DNA from: Balamuthia mandrillaris
Taxonomy: Eukaryota > Discosea > Longamoebia > Balamuthiidae
Direction: 5' to 3'
Assembly: GCA_031835245.1 (NCBI GenBank)
Contig: JAVKOQ010000655.1
Span: 1-20,995 of the forward strand
Length of the DNA: 20,995 nucleotides
Position numbers and translations under genes: made by a program. Below, in pieces: positions 10,177 through 20,008 of this stretch (positions within the stretch are counted from its first letter, which is position 1; each line of letters opens with the position of its first letter). Under the pieces are notes generated by a model. That model was not told where the DNA came from. It saw nothing but the letters and a program-made list of their open reading frames with translations, and made no database searches.

Positions 10177-10889
10177 TTACATGGAAGAAGAAGCAGCAGC
10201 CAGGTTGATGGCACGAAGCTCTCTTTGAACCTGGTCTCCGGTCTTGATCGGTGGGTATTTCTCACGCACGGCCTCGTCCTCTCCAAACTTGCCCAACGGC
10301 CTCAGCACCTGGTCCGATGCGATGTGCGAGAACAGGGTCGTCGACACTCGCCACAACGGCAATTCTGCTTCCGCCGTGCCTTCCGTCTTCTCCTTCTTCC
10401 TTCTCTCCTCCTGCAATCGACGGATGGCAGCAAGGGTCTCCTCACAGCAAACCACCTCATGATAGCCAGCCTCCACGTAGCCTCCTGTCAGTATTTCCAT
10501 CTGCTTGCCGGCCTGTATGAGCAGGCATCCCTCGGGCACGCGCACCAGCTGCTTCTCTCCAGAGCGCAACCACACAAAGAGGCCGGGCACGCGAGACCTG
10601 CCATGGATGGTCAGGAAGCTGAGGTCATAGTGGAAGCCGGCGTAAATGGTATCCAGTTGGCGGTGTTTGAGGAGGTCGGTGCCAGTGGGGGCTAGGAGGT
10701 GAGGAGCGTGTTGCATGAGGTCGAGGAAGGTGCGGCGAGGGAGATCCAGGCCCATTGCCAGCATCTCTGACGTGGCATAGATGGCATCCAGCTGTTACGA
10801 TCCCGAAAGTATTAGCACAATAAGAGAAGGGAGAGAATGAGAAAGAGAGAGGAAAGGAGAGAGAGTATAGAGAAAAGAGGGGAGAGGGA

Positions 10890-10926
<37 letters not shown>

Positions 10927-11419
10927 GAGAAGAAAGAAAAGATGAATGGAATGATAGACAGTAAACGGTGGTTCTAGAAAGAAGAAATTAAAAATGAAGA
11001 CAAGAGAAGGTGAAACCATTTTGTGTCCCCAAGAGTTCATGGTGGTAGCCCAGTCAGGGAAGTTGGCGGGAACAACTGGAGGTGCGTTCAGAGCAGGGAA
11101 CTCAGTCTCTTTGGGTGGCTCGCCCATTCGCCAGAAGAAGCGTTCCTTTGCATCCGGTCCCACTGGCTTATGCGCTTTATGCTCTTCTGGCATCTTTTGT
11201 TTTCGTTTTTGTTTTTCGTTCTGTGTGAGCAACTGATAGCGAAAGTAAAACGAAAAGAGAAGAACAAGACGCCGTACAGAGTCTATCTTGGCCATGCACT
11301 CAGGGTCTTTGGAGCAGCGAGGCACTTCCACATAGGAAGGCGTGGAGCCAACTTGATAGTGAAGCTCAGGTCTGCTATCTATAGCGGTTTCTCGCGTTGA
11401 CAAAAATGACAAACACTAG

Positions 11420-11462
<43 letters not shown>

Positions 11463-11775
11463 AGGCAACGGACCTTTCAGTTTGTCCTCATCGGGTTGAG
11501 CAAAGTAAGCCTCCATGTTGCTGAGAAACTTTTCGTTGTCCTCCACGCTGACGCGAGGATCGCGGATGATCAAAATGCCGGTTTTGTGCATGCACTCAGC
11601 CATCTATTCTTGTTGGTTTTTTTTTTTTTTTTGAGCGAGAAGAAAGAAACAATCTTCCAAGAAGAAGAACAGAAAAAAAGACCTCTTTGCACTGCTTTTG
11701 TAGTTCCTCCGACTGCTCGGCGGCTTCCGGGCCGAGGTTCAGGAACGCGGACAGATCGAAGATGTTCATCTCCAT
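10177..11775 (-). CDS. 2-oxoglutarate/Fe(II)-dependent oxygenase, isopenicillin N synthase-like
   Basis: Five exons on the minus strand: 11775-11683, 11603-11474, 11378-11278, 11193-11017 and 10791-10177, giving 371 residues and a TAA stop. The N-terminal half resembles the DIOX_N region (MEMNIFDLSAFLNL, then CMHKTGILIIRDPR). The jelly-roll core holds the iron ligands His221 and Asp223 (FHYDLSFLTIHG) and a distal His278 (GGYVEAGYHEV). Arg315-x-Ser317 (LWRVSTTLF) is the usual 2-oxoglutarate-binding RxS. A charged Lys/Glu insert (about 294-311) lies between the distal His and RxS, longer than usual. Such enzymes oxidise small molecules or amino acids; the substrate here is unknown. The only ATGs near the start are residues 1 and 3 of the model. 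Introns 2 and 4 contain CT repeats on the coding strand. Confidence 0.85.
10881..10922. repeat. (AG)n repeat in oxygenase intron 4
   Basis: About 20 near-perfect AG units on the plus strand, i.e. CT on the coding strand, within the intron at 10792-11016. Confidence 0.85.
11423..11457. repeat. (GA)n repeat in oxygenase intron 2
   Basis: About 17 GA units on the plus strand (CT on the coding strand) within the intron at 11379-11473. Confidence 0.85.
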
Positions 11776-12138
11776 TCTTGTTTGGTTTGAGCGTACGTGC
11801 TTTCGCTTTTTATTTTTGTGGTTGTCCTAGAAGGCAAGAGAGTCTAAAGATGCCTCGCCGTTAAAAGAAAGAACAAAAAGAAAGAAGAGCAGAAAAGACT
11901 TAATCTTTTCAAAGTCGCCAAACGGCTTTTTTTTTTAACAGGGAGGAAATCCGAATTTGCACAAAAGCTGACCAATGATTGCACCTGCGCTGGTCAAAAG
12001 CTGACGTGTCAACACGCTCGAGCACAGTTTGTCCTCCAATCCTGCAGGGTTGACCTTTTCCTCGAAAGAAAAAAAACACACAAGATCAGAGTGAGGGAAA
12101 AACAACGATCGACTCCCACTCACTCACCTCACTCATCC

Positions 12139-12176
<38 letters not shown>

Positions 12177-12182
12177 CCCCAA
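11776..12182. promoter_or_regulatory. Divergent intergenic/promoter region
   Basis: About 400 bases lie between the starts of the oxygenase and the COA3-like gene. A minus-strand frame at about 12060-11935 lacks a usable ATG and family features and is not called. The (CT)n run at 12143-12174 lies next to the COA3-like start. Confidence 0.4.
12143..12174. repeat. (CT)n repeat in the 5' leader of the COA3-like gene
   Basis: About 16 CT units end 8 bases before the ATG at 12183, so they are probably transcribed as part of the 5' UTR or core promoter. Confidence 0.85.
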
Positions 12183-12443
12183 ATGGCCAGCAAAGGACAA
12201 CCTCACCACCACCACCAACAACGACCTCCCATGAACGCTTCGCCTGGTGCGGCTGCCAGCGCTGGAGGAGAACGCGGCAAGCTGCTCTTCCGCCAGACCC
12301 CGCTGGGCAAAGGGCTGACGGCCTTCACGCTGCTCGCCTTCGTGGCGGGCACCTACCTCTACACCATGCGATCCATCCGCCAGGACACCTTTGAGGACGT
12401 CGATGAGAGCGGCAACAAGGTCCGCACGAGAAGTCAGGTCTGA
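12183..12443 (+). CDS. COA3-like cytochrome c oxidase assembly factor
   Basis: A single exon of 86 residues with a TGA stop. The first 40 residues are polar, with a His/Gln run (HHHHQQ) and Ala/Gly-rich stretch. Residues about 45-61 (LTAFTLLAFVAGTYLYT) form one membrane helix. The following MRSIRQDTFEDVDESG is the most telling part: a helix followed by a short basic stretch, Q-D-x-F and acidic D-V-D/E is characteristic of the COA3 coiled-coil family (PF09813), mitochondrial inner-membrane factors that stabilise newly made COX1. The size fits (human COA3 is 106 residues). Assignment rests on one short motif, so another single-helix mitochondrial protein is possible. It is convergent with the small Tim gene. 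Confidence 0.65.
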   Translation: MASKGQPHHHHQQRPPMNASPGAAASAGGERGKLLFRQTPLGKGLTAFTLLAFVAGTYLYTMRSIRQDTFEDVDESGNKVRTRSQV

Positions 12444-12787
12444 AGTGAGCTGCAACATCCAAGACTAGTCCAAAAAAAAACGGAACCAACACACAGGAGC
12501 ACCTTTGATGAAAACAACAATACTATGTTGGTTTGTAAATAATCGATTTGTTTTTTGTGTGTGAGAAGAAGAAAGAAGAGAAGAAAGAAGAAAGAAGAGA
12601 AGAAAGAAGAAAGAAGAGAAGAAAGAAGAAAGAAGAGAAGAAAGAAGAAAGAAGAGAAGAAAGAAAGAAAGAAGACCCAAAAAAAACAAAAAGGGTAGTG
12701 GAGAGGGCAAAAGCGGAAAATTATTTTGTTCGTGTGTTGGTTTCTTTTTTTTTTCTTGGAATCATTCGGTATCGTTTCCTTCCCTCA
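12444..12787. other. Convergent 3' intergenic region with purine minisatellite
   Basis: About 340 bases separate the COA3-like and small Tim stop codons. Its centre is the 19-base GA-rich tandem repeat. There is no AATAAA on either strand and no gene that I can support. Confidence 0.5.
12566..12676. repeat. 19-base purine minisatellite
   Basis: Tandem copies of GAGAAGAAAGAAGAAAGAA, about four and a half units with a slightly altered last copy, all purine on the plus strand. Confidence 0.85.
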
Positions 12788-13060
12788 TCACACTCGGCTG
12801 TAGTCGGGGACGTCGGAGGAGAAAATGGCGCCGTCCCTGCCAGAGTGGAAGAGGCTGCGTTGGGAGACCACGTCGTTGGACTTGAGGTTGCTCAGCGTGC
12901 ACTGGTAGATGCACTCCTTGTCGGCCTGGGAGAGCGGCACGGCCTTGGGCTTGGGCACGCACTTGGAGAAGCAGGTCCCAGCGATCTTGTTGGTCCGAAA
13001 GTCCAGCTTGGTGCTCTTCTCCACCTGGTGGACGTGATCCAAGAGCGTCTGTGTGTCCAT
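12788..13060 (-). CDS. Small Tim-family (Tim8/9/10/13-type) intermembrane-space chaperone
   Basis: A single exon of 90 residues with a TGA stop. The twin CX3C motif is clear: Cys30-x3-Cys34 (CFSKC) and Cys50-x3-Cys54 (CIYQC), 15 residues apart. This is the zf-Tim10/DDP signature (PF02953). Oxidised twin CX3C proteins form hexameric chaperones in the mitochondrial intermembrane space that guide hydrophobic precursors. The flanking sequence TNKIAGTCFSKCVPKP also fits the family. There is no presequence, as expected for MIA-pathway import. The C-terminal 36 residues are polar and Ser/Asp-rich, so I cannot choose between Tim8, 9, 10 and 13. ATG 13060 is the first in this frame; the A/K-rich region upstream in frame has no ATG. 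Confidence 0.85.
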   Translation of the reverse strand: MDTQTLLDHVHQVEKSTKLDFRTNKIAGTCFSKCVPKPKAVPLSQADKECIYQCTLSNLKSNDVVSQRSLFHSGRDGAIFSSDVPDYSRV

Positions 13061-13187
13061 TTGAGGCTTTTTGCTTTCTTTTTTTTTCTTTGTTGTTCCA
13101 TTTTTTGTGGACACTGTTGACGTCAGCTGTAGATCAGATCGATTGGTATATAAATTGATACCAAGCAATTTCGCGATAATTCTCTTG

Positions 13188-13271
13188 GGATCTGGGTAGC
13201 TCAATAGGTAGAGCGCTGCACATTTAACGCATAAAATCGCAGGGTTAATGGTTCAAGTCCATTCCTGATCC
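13188..13271 (+). tRNA. tRNA gene with short intron, isotype uncertain (possibly Lys-TTT)
   Basis: The A box (TAGCTCAATAGG) and B box (GTTCAAGTC) match the pol III consensus perfectly, and a TTTT terminator follows at 13273. D stem GCTC/GAGC and T stem AATGG/CCATT are intact. The acceptor GATCTGG/CCTGATC has one T-T mismatch and one extra G before the D arm. Anticodon stem CTGC/GCAG encloses 19 bases, too many for a 7-base loop, so an intron of about 10-11 bases is likely. Counting from the D arm puts TTT at 34-36, and an intronic AAA could pair with it; the body also resembles Lys tRNAs. But position 33 would be A, not the near-universal T, so isotype and function are uncertain. Confidence 0.7.
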
Positions 13272-13334
13272 CTTTTCTTTTTTTATTTATTTTTTGTGTA
13301 GCAAAAAGAAAGAAAGGAGGAAGGTAGCAGAAGG

Positions 13335-16300
13335 ATGAAGAAGAAGGAGGAGGTGGGGGTGGTGGAGGTGAACCTTTGTGGGGAAGGAGAGCCATGGAGC
13401 CTTTGTTGCACTTGTGCCAGAGGAACGACGGAGAGCGACGAAAACGCTGGCATTCTTCAAGGCTTGCCCATACAAATGGAGCTGCCTTCCGACGTTCACT
13501 CGTCGTTGATGAGGGCCGGCCTGGTGGAAGATCTGTACGCTGGCCAAAGGGAGCTGCAACACCGTTGGATCGCGCTTTCGGACTGGTCGTTCTCGCGGAC
13601 GGTTTCTTTGGCGGAGGAGAGCCCTTTGCTGTTGCATGAAAGAGTGGAGCTGGTTTGTCCTTGTCTTGACACTGTTGGTTTGTTTTCTCTCATTATCTTC
13701 TTCTTTTTCTTCTTCTTCTTGTTCTTCTTGTTGTTGTTGTTGTTCTTCTTCTTGTTCTTCTTCTTGTTCTTCTTCTTGTTCTTCTTCTTCTTCTTCTTCT
13801 TCTTCTTCTTGTTGTTCTTGTTCTTCTTGTTCTTGTTCTTCTTGTTCTTGTTCTTCTTCTTCTTCTTCTCCTTCTTCTTCTTGTTCTTCTTCTTCTTGTT
13901 CTTGTTCTTCTTCTTCTTCTTCTATTCTCTGAGACGATCACACAATAGCCCAACTTCGAGTGAATGGAAAGAAAGTTGGTTCTACGGCCAAAAACATGTT
14001 TAGGGAGCATCGCTTTGTTCTTCAGTCGAAGGCGGAAGGCTTCAGCGTGTTGCATGCAGGTGAGAACACCATCGAGCTGCTTTTCTGTTCGGCTGTGGAG
14101 TATTGTAAGAAGAAAGCTACCAAGGCCGCCTATCCTGTTCCAACGGTCCTTCTTGTTTTTCTTTTTCTCTCTTCGCTTTCCTGGTGTCTCTTCCTTGCTC
14201 TTCTCTTCTCTTACCTCTCTTCTCTCGTTCTCTTCTCTCTTCTCCATTTCTCATATGTGTTGGCAGATGGAATACATGAATGGAGAAAAGCATCGCGGTT
14301 GGATACGAAAAAGAGGGTGTGACTTTGGATGGGACTGGGGACCTTGCTTTGTACCGATTGGTGTTTTACAGCCGATCCGACTTTGTGCATTCTCCACTGC
14401 TGTCATTACGGCTCTCACTTGCCATCAGCGTCATGACTTGAGCCAACAAACAGTAACATGCTACTTTGGTATTTTCATGCCTCACGCTTATGTGTTCTTT
14501 CTTCTTTGGTTGCTCTTTCCTCTTTCTTGCAATCCACAACTTAACCTTTCTTCTTGTTACATAAAAGGAATCCATGCGACAGCAGCACGTCCTTGCGTTG
14601 TAGATTTAGACCTTCAGCTTAATTCAGAAGCCGAACAAGAAGGGCACTCCTTTCAAAAGCGATTGCAAGGTGTTACCTTAATACCAGGAAATAACAACCT
14701 TCTCTCGCTAGAGTTGACCGTGGTCAAACCTCATCTTTGGTGGCCAGTTGGCTATGGCCGCCAATCTCTGTACCGCATCACAGCAAGTTTGCTACATTCT
14801 CACCAAATAGAAGGCGATGAAGAAACGTTAGAACTCACGAGAATGTGCAAAACAACCGGACTGAGGGAAGTGCAACTGATGACAGTCCCGGATGAGGATG
14901 GAGAGACGTTCTTCGTAAAAGTAAATGGTGTGCCTATCTTTGCCAAAGGTGCCAACTGGATTCCATGGTTAGCGAACACCCGCGCTTCTACTTTTCTTCC
15001 GCTTCTTTCTCTGACCCGTTATCTTGCTTTGCTTCATAGTGATTGTTTTGATGCACGAGTAACGAATGATCACTATGAGAAACTGCTTAGAAGTGCGGTG
15101 GAGGCTAACGTGAACTCTATTCGGATATGGGGTGGAGGTATGTACGAACGAGATGCGTTTTACGATCTTTGCGACCGGGTACCTCATTCTCCCTCTTTTC
15201 TGCTTCCTGCCTTCCTTTCTCACTCTGTTTTATATTCTCTACACTCTTACTCTCTCTTTCTATTTATAAACTCACCAAAATCTAAAAAGTTCGGACTGAT
15301 AGTTTGGCATGACTTCATGTTTGCATGTTCTCTGTACCCCAGTACATCTTCGTTTCTCTCTCAAGTGGAGGCAGAAGTACGTTATCAACTGCGTCGACTG
15401 TGCTCTCACCCATGCATCGTTCTTTGGTTTGGGAACAATGAAAACGAGGAAGCCCTTGTTGGAGGTTATTGGCCTGAAACGCAGAGTTCAGAAGAGGTGA
15501 AGGAGCGTTATCTTTCAGATTATAAGAAGCTCTACTACGATACCATTTGGAGAGTTTATGTGGAGGAAGACATGTCTTTGGAAGACAATTGGAAGAAGGA
15601 GGAACGGTGGCGTATGGTTCGGTCTTCTTCTGCTTCTCCTTGTGAAGGAAACTCATCGGCAAGAACCACGGTTCCGTTCTGGCCTTCTTCTCCCTCTAAT
15701 GGAATGTTCATCTGGGGTGTTGTGCGTACTTTTCCATTTCTCTCTCATAGAATCTGTTTCTAACTTCTATTAAAGCCAGGAGACAGAACCAGAGGGGATT
15801 GCCATTATTGGGCTGTGTGGCATGGCGATAAACCTTTGTCGGGTAAATGAGAGGGAGAGAGGGAGAGAGAGAGGGAGAGGGAGAGAGAGAGAGAGAGAGA
15901 GAGAGAACAACATGAAGAAATACTAACGTCTTTAATGTGTTTCTTTCTTGGTCGGCTGCAGAATATTTGACTGTTTGTCCTCGTTTTTGTTCTGAGTTTG
16001 GGTTTCAGTCTTTTCCGAGCAAACGAACATTGCAACAAGTGTTGATAGAAGATGAGGAAGATTGGAATGTGACCTCTCCTGCTATGGAGTTTCGCCAGCG
16101 TTCCCCTCAAAGAGGAAACAGAGGTTCATTTCTTTTTTTTTTTTCCTCGTTGTCTTGTATTTCTTTCTTATGGGACGCTCTCTCTCATGTTTAGCTATTG
16201 TTGATCACATCTTACGACACTTCAGGTTTGCTTTTCTTTTCCTCTGTTTCTTACGTTCTCCTCCTCTTCTTGTTCTTCTTCTTCTTCTTCTTTTCTTCCA

Positions 16301-17460
16301 CTTTTTTTCATTTGTGTTAACACAATCATAACAAACAGAATGCCAATAAGCTTCGAGAAGTGGCTGTTAGTGAGTCAATTCTTGCAGGCCATATCCATTC
16401 GCACAGCAGCAGAGCACTGGCGGCGACTGCAACCTCTCTGTATGGGTGTTCTTTACTGGCAACTAAATGACATTTGGCAAGGTACTTAGCTTTCTTGCTT
16501 CTTTCTTCTTTCTTCTTATACTTTGGAAAATGAAAAGGTGCGAGCTGGTCTTCTCTGGAGTATGACGGATCATGGAAAGCTCTCCACTATCATGCAAAGC
16601 ACTTTTTCGCTCCAACATTACTTTCCTGTTTCGAAAAGGAAGCAGCGAACCAAACTGAAGAAACAGTAAGAGAGTCATTGTTACAAGTCTGGTTAACTCA
16701 TGATGGACGACAGCGATCCACGAACAAAGATGAGAAAGAAAAGGAAACAGAAGAAAAATCAGAGCAGCTAGAATTAAGCGTTCAACTTTGGAGTTTTGAA
16801 GGCGCAGTGATGAAAGAATGGAATGGAAAGCACGTCATGAAGGAAGAGCAAGAGTTTGGAAGCAGCAAAGCCGTTTTCATCGCTTCTTGCATCGATGAGG
16901 TGTCAACACACAGAGGCAACCTCTCCTATATTCGCGACGCACGTTTCGTTTTGGATGAAGAAGTTGCAGAACAAGTTTCCCACTCGACAGACATACGATT
17001 CACAAAACCTAACTGCTTCCTGTACATGAAAGCAAAGAGCACGCAAAGAGAAGCACAGCAATATGTCAACTTTCACTTCTTCAGCCCGTTCAAGAGCATC
17101 ACATTGAAAAGACCACAAATCCAACTACACGTTTTAGCTCAAGAAGAGCAATTAGTTCACTTGCGAGTGGAAAGCGACCAAGTTGCACTCTTTGTTTGGC
17201 TTTCGGTTTCTTCTTCATCATCTTCAAGTTCTTCTTCTTGTTCTTCTTGTTCTTCGTGTTCTTCTTCTTCTCCAGCTTCTTGCCAAAACGTTGGAGGCAA
17301 AGTGGTCGCCGGCCATTTCAGTAATAATGCATTTCACCTTTTGCCAAAGCAACCGCAGGTAGTGCTGTTTTATCCCGAGGCTTCTTTGACCGGTTGCTCT
17401 GCTGCTTTCCGGTTCGATGTTAGCTCACTGTTTGATTCGTTTCATTGTGCGTTGGACTAA
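13335..17460 (+). CDS. Beta-mannosidase, glycoside hydrolase family 2
   Basis: Eleven exons: 13335-13677, 13949-14145, 14267-14468, 14568-14967, 15040-15178, 15290-15716, 15780-15842, 15962-16123, 16195-16225, 16339-16481 and 16538-17460, about 1009 residues, TAA stop. The enzyme releases terminal beta-mannose from oligosaccharides. Features in order: sugar-binding domain (LPSDVHSSLMRAGLVEDLYA, WSFSRT, NMFREHRF, CDFGWDWGPCF), Ig-like domain, then the catalytic barrel (GANWIPCD, IRIWGGGMYERDAFYDLCDR, VWHDFMFAC). The probable acid/base is Glu478 in WFGNNENEE, the nucleophile Glu602 in CSEFGFQSFP. Later motifs GVLYWQLNDIWQ and ASWSSLEYDGSWKALHY match human MANBA closely. There is no signal peptide, unlike lysosomal MANBA, so this model is cytosolic unless an N-terminal exon is missing. 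The C-terminal domain has a Ser/Cys tract (about 926-950). Exon 9 is only 31 bases. Confidence 0.93.
13690..13924. repeat. CTT/TTG repeat filling beta-mannosidase intron 1
   Basis: About 235 bases of TTC units with frequent TTG interruptions make up nearly all of the intron at 13678-13948. Confidence 0.9.
15849..15905. repeat. (GA)n repeat in beta-mannosidase intron 7
   Basis: GA units with GGGA interruptions, purine on the coding strand, unlike the other, pyrimidine-rich introns of this gene. Confidence 0.85.
17206..17280 (+). repeat. Coding TTC/TTG repeat (Ser/Cys tract) in beta-mannosidase
   Basis: The repeat type seen in nearby introns lies inside exon 11, encoding mixed Ser and Cys between FVWLSV and GGKVVAGHFSNNAF. 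Human MANBA has only a short loop at this place. Confidence 0.8.
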
Positions 17461-17782
17461 GAAGAATAAACATGGGGAAAAAAATCTGCCGAGGAAGGAA
17501 GAGAAAAAAAACAAAAAGAACATGCTTTGCTGCAGAGTGCTCTTCCTTACTTCTCTACTCTGCTCTTCCTTCTTCAGATATAAAATTGTCGACATCAAAA
17601 ATTCTGCGGACAAATTTTGTGCCGACAGGTCCTATTCACGACGACATGATAAATGCAAAAGGGGTCATTTTTCCCTCTTTGGGCATTCTGCGAAAGCAAA
17701 GCAGAGGACTCCTGTGGGAGGGGCGAGAAAAAATAAGATTTGATTTCGCGTAGCAACACCTACGAACAAGCTACCGACAACA
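17461..17782. other. Intergenic region between beta-mannosidase and CSN3
   Basis: About 320 bases, same-strand neighbours. An AATAAA lies right after the beta-mannosidase stop; the rest should hold the CSN3 promoter and 5' UTR. Small frames here have no motif that I can recognise. Confidence 0.4.
17465..17470 (+). promoter_or_regulatory. Polyadenylation signal AATAAA for beta-mannosidase
   Basis: The hexamer lies only 4 bases after the TAA stop, implying a very short 3' UTR if used. Confidence 0.45.
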
Positions 17783-19861
17783 ATGGACAAGCTCATAAAC
17801 GCCATCCAGAGCGTGGATCCCAAGGATGAGAAGGAGCTCAAGAACCTGCAGGGTCTGTTGAAGAAGAACGAGGAATTGTTGTTCAAGAACCTGCCTCACC
17901 TCGATGAGATCCTCTCCATTTTGGACCCTAACCTGAACACTTTGGCGTGGATTCACATCCTGTACGTCCACGCACGATTCCACTTTGGTTCTCTCTTTTT
18001 TAAAAAATTACTTATATCTCTTTCTCTCCAATTAGTGGCATTAAGGCCGTGGTGGCTTCTTCTGACCCGCTCACTTTCGTGGGCCAAGTTTCTCGCCTCA
18101 TCAAAGAAGGCAACACACAACAGATCCGTTTGAGTCCTTTCAAATGTTCGTTCCAGTTTTTTTTCTTCTCGTTCTCTCTTCTCCTTCCTCTTCCTCTTTC
18201 TCTCTTCTTTCACTCACCCCCACTATGATCGTGCAGTCTCCAGAGTATGCAGCCGCTACGCCGAGATCTACCGCAACGAAGGCAGAGCGTTGGCCTGCAT
18301 CCGCCCCCTCCGGATGGCCCTCCAGAAGCTGAGGCCCAACTCGGACACGCTCACCCCTCTCCACGCCGACTTTCTGCAAATGTGCCTCCTGGCCAAGGAC
18401 TACCGCGCCGCGCTGCCCGTCCTGGCGGAGGAGGTCCTGGCCATTGCTGACCCTGAGAGGTACGGCTTCAAGCCAGTGGACCTGCTGCGATACTTTTACT
18501 ATGGCGGCATGGTCTATGTTGGTGTTAAGCAGTTCGAGCAGGCGCTTGAGTTCTTCAAGCAGGTTTGTGTTCTCTCTTCTCTTTTATCTTGTGTCCGTTC
18601 TCTCTTCTCTCGGGCGTTTACTTTTTCTTACTTGTTTGTTGTTACACGAAAAGGGCTTCTCCGCTCCAGCTGTTGTATTGAGCGCAGTGATGGTAGAGTG
18701 CTACAAGAAATTCGTTTTGGTGTCTCTTCTTCTGCACGGAACGGTAACTCTGCCTGGATTCTTTCTTCTTGCTCATTTACTTATTTACAACGTTTCTTTA
18801 TGATATCCTTTTTTTCTTTTTCAGTTGGCACCAGTGCCCAAGTACACTCCTTCCGTTGTACAGCGTTACCTTAAGAGTGCCTGCCCTCAGTACCAGGAGC
18901 TCATCAACGCTTTCGCTACACGCAGCACAGATGAGGTCCACAAAGTAGCCACTCAACATGCTGAGGCCTTCCAAAAGGTACTTTCTTCCTTCCCTCCTTT
19001 ATCTGCGACTGCTTTTCTGTTTCCCTTCTTTCGTATGTCATAGTTTACACTTCAAACTGACATTTCGTTTTAATATTGCAACGAAACAAAAACAGGACAA
19101 CAACTTTGGTTTGGTGAAGCAATGTATCCAAGCTCTGTACCGCAGCAACATCAACCGACACACACAAACCTATCTTACCTTGTCTCTTGACCAAATCGCC
19201 GAAACTGTAAAGCTAGCCTCCCCTAAGGATGCCGAAAAGGCTATTTTGGGCATGGTTCGTCTTTTTGAGATTACTTTCTCTTTCTCTCCTTCTTGCCAAG
19301 CTGCCTTCTCTGCACTTCTTTTCTTTTCTGTTCTTTTCTAACTTTCTGTTGCTTCTTTTTCTTACTCGTTTCCATCACAAACAAAAGATTGAAGAAGGAA
19401 AGATCTTTGCAACTGTGGACCAAAAGGGCGGCATGGTGTCCTTCCATGAAAGCCCGGAGGCCTACAACACGAACGACATGCTGAACTTTTTGGACCTACA
19501 GATTCACAACTCGATCGACATGGCTCGCAAACTTAAGACAGTCGACCAAGAGATCTCATCTAGCATTCCTTACCTGCAAAAGGTACTTTCCTTGTTTTCC
19601 CATTCATTCTTTTTCGTTCTTTTCGCTGTTCTTCCCTTCGTTCTGCATGTTGTCCTTCTTGTTCTTCTTCCTTTCTTCTTCTTCTTGCATACTTTTTTGC
19701 TCACTCTCTTCCTACTTAAAAAGACGGCAATGCATGAGAGACAAGGAGGAGGACGCTGGGGCGAGCTCGGCCCCGACTTTGACATGGACGCCAGGCCGCC
19801 AGGTCTTGGCAGAAAAGGAGGCCGCAAAGGCAAAGGCAAAGTTTTGGGACTCGCCAACTAA
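17783..19861 (+). CDS. CSN3: COP9 signalosome complex subunit 3
   Basis: Eight exons: 17783-17961, 18036-18145, 18237-18562, 18654-18743, 18825-18977, 19096-19254, 19388-19582 and 19724-19861, giving 449 residues and a TAA stop. CSN3 is a PCI-domain scaffold subunit of the complex that removes NEDD8 from cullins. The model aligns with human COPS3 (423 residues) throughout: LTPLHADFLQMCLLAKDYRAALPVL, YYGGMVYVGVKQFEQALEFF, YKKFVLVSLLLHG, KYTPSVVQRYLK, DNNFGLVKQCIQALYRSNI, TYLTLSLDQIAETVKL, IEEGKIFATVDQKGGMVSFH. The PCI winged-helix region spans about residues 265-370. The last exon adds a tail with Gly/Arg/Lys runs (GLGRKGGRKGKGKV) unlike the human C-terminus. Introns are T-rich and 70-145 bases long. 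The stop is 147 bases from that of the convergent BLOC1S4-like gene. Confidence 0.95.
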
Positions 19862-20008
19862 AAACGGTGCCACTTTTACTTCTTTCGGTGATATCTTTTT
19901 TTTCTCTCCTCTCTTTCTTGTTTTTTTTGTGCGTATAAAAGAGAAAGAAAAAAGAGATGTGTTTGTTACATGTTTCACGGATGTTCTCTTCTCTTGCTTC
20001 CATCAGTT

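Noticed and set aside
11935..12123. 62-codon minus-strand frame upstream of the oxygenase
   Set aside because: It has no ATG start and no recognisable motif, and lies in the divergent promoter region.
12566..12676. CRISPR-like array
   Set aside because: The 19-base units are contiguous, purine-only and have no unique spacers; this is a minisatellite in a eukaryotic spacer.
13188..13271. Suppressor tRNA (anticodon TTA) implying a changed stop code
   Set aside because: Choosing T at position 33 would give TTA, but TAA clearly ends several well-aligned genes here (SLOG copy A, CSN3, beta-mannosidase), and counting from the D arm places TTT as anticodon.
13678..13948. Beta-mannosidase exon 1 reading on as a poly-Phe protein
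   Set aside because: The frame simply runs through the intron repeat; splicing 13677 to 13949 restores LDTVAQLRVNGKKVG, which fits the family.
14431..14567. Alternative donor at GTCATG for beta-mannosidase intron 3
   Set aside because: It keeps frame but removes a segment that aligns with the family (QQTVTCYF followed by the Ig-like domain); the donor at 14469 fits better.
19862..20008. Possible extra CSN3 exon or small gene between the convergent stops
   Set aside because: The 147 bases are T-rich with no coding signal; both stop codons are well supported.
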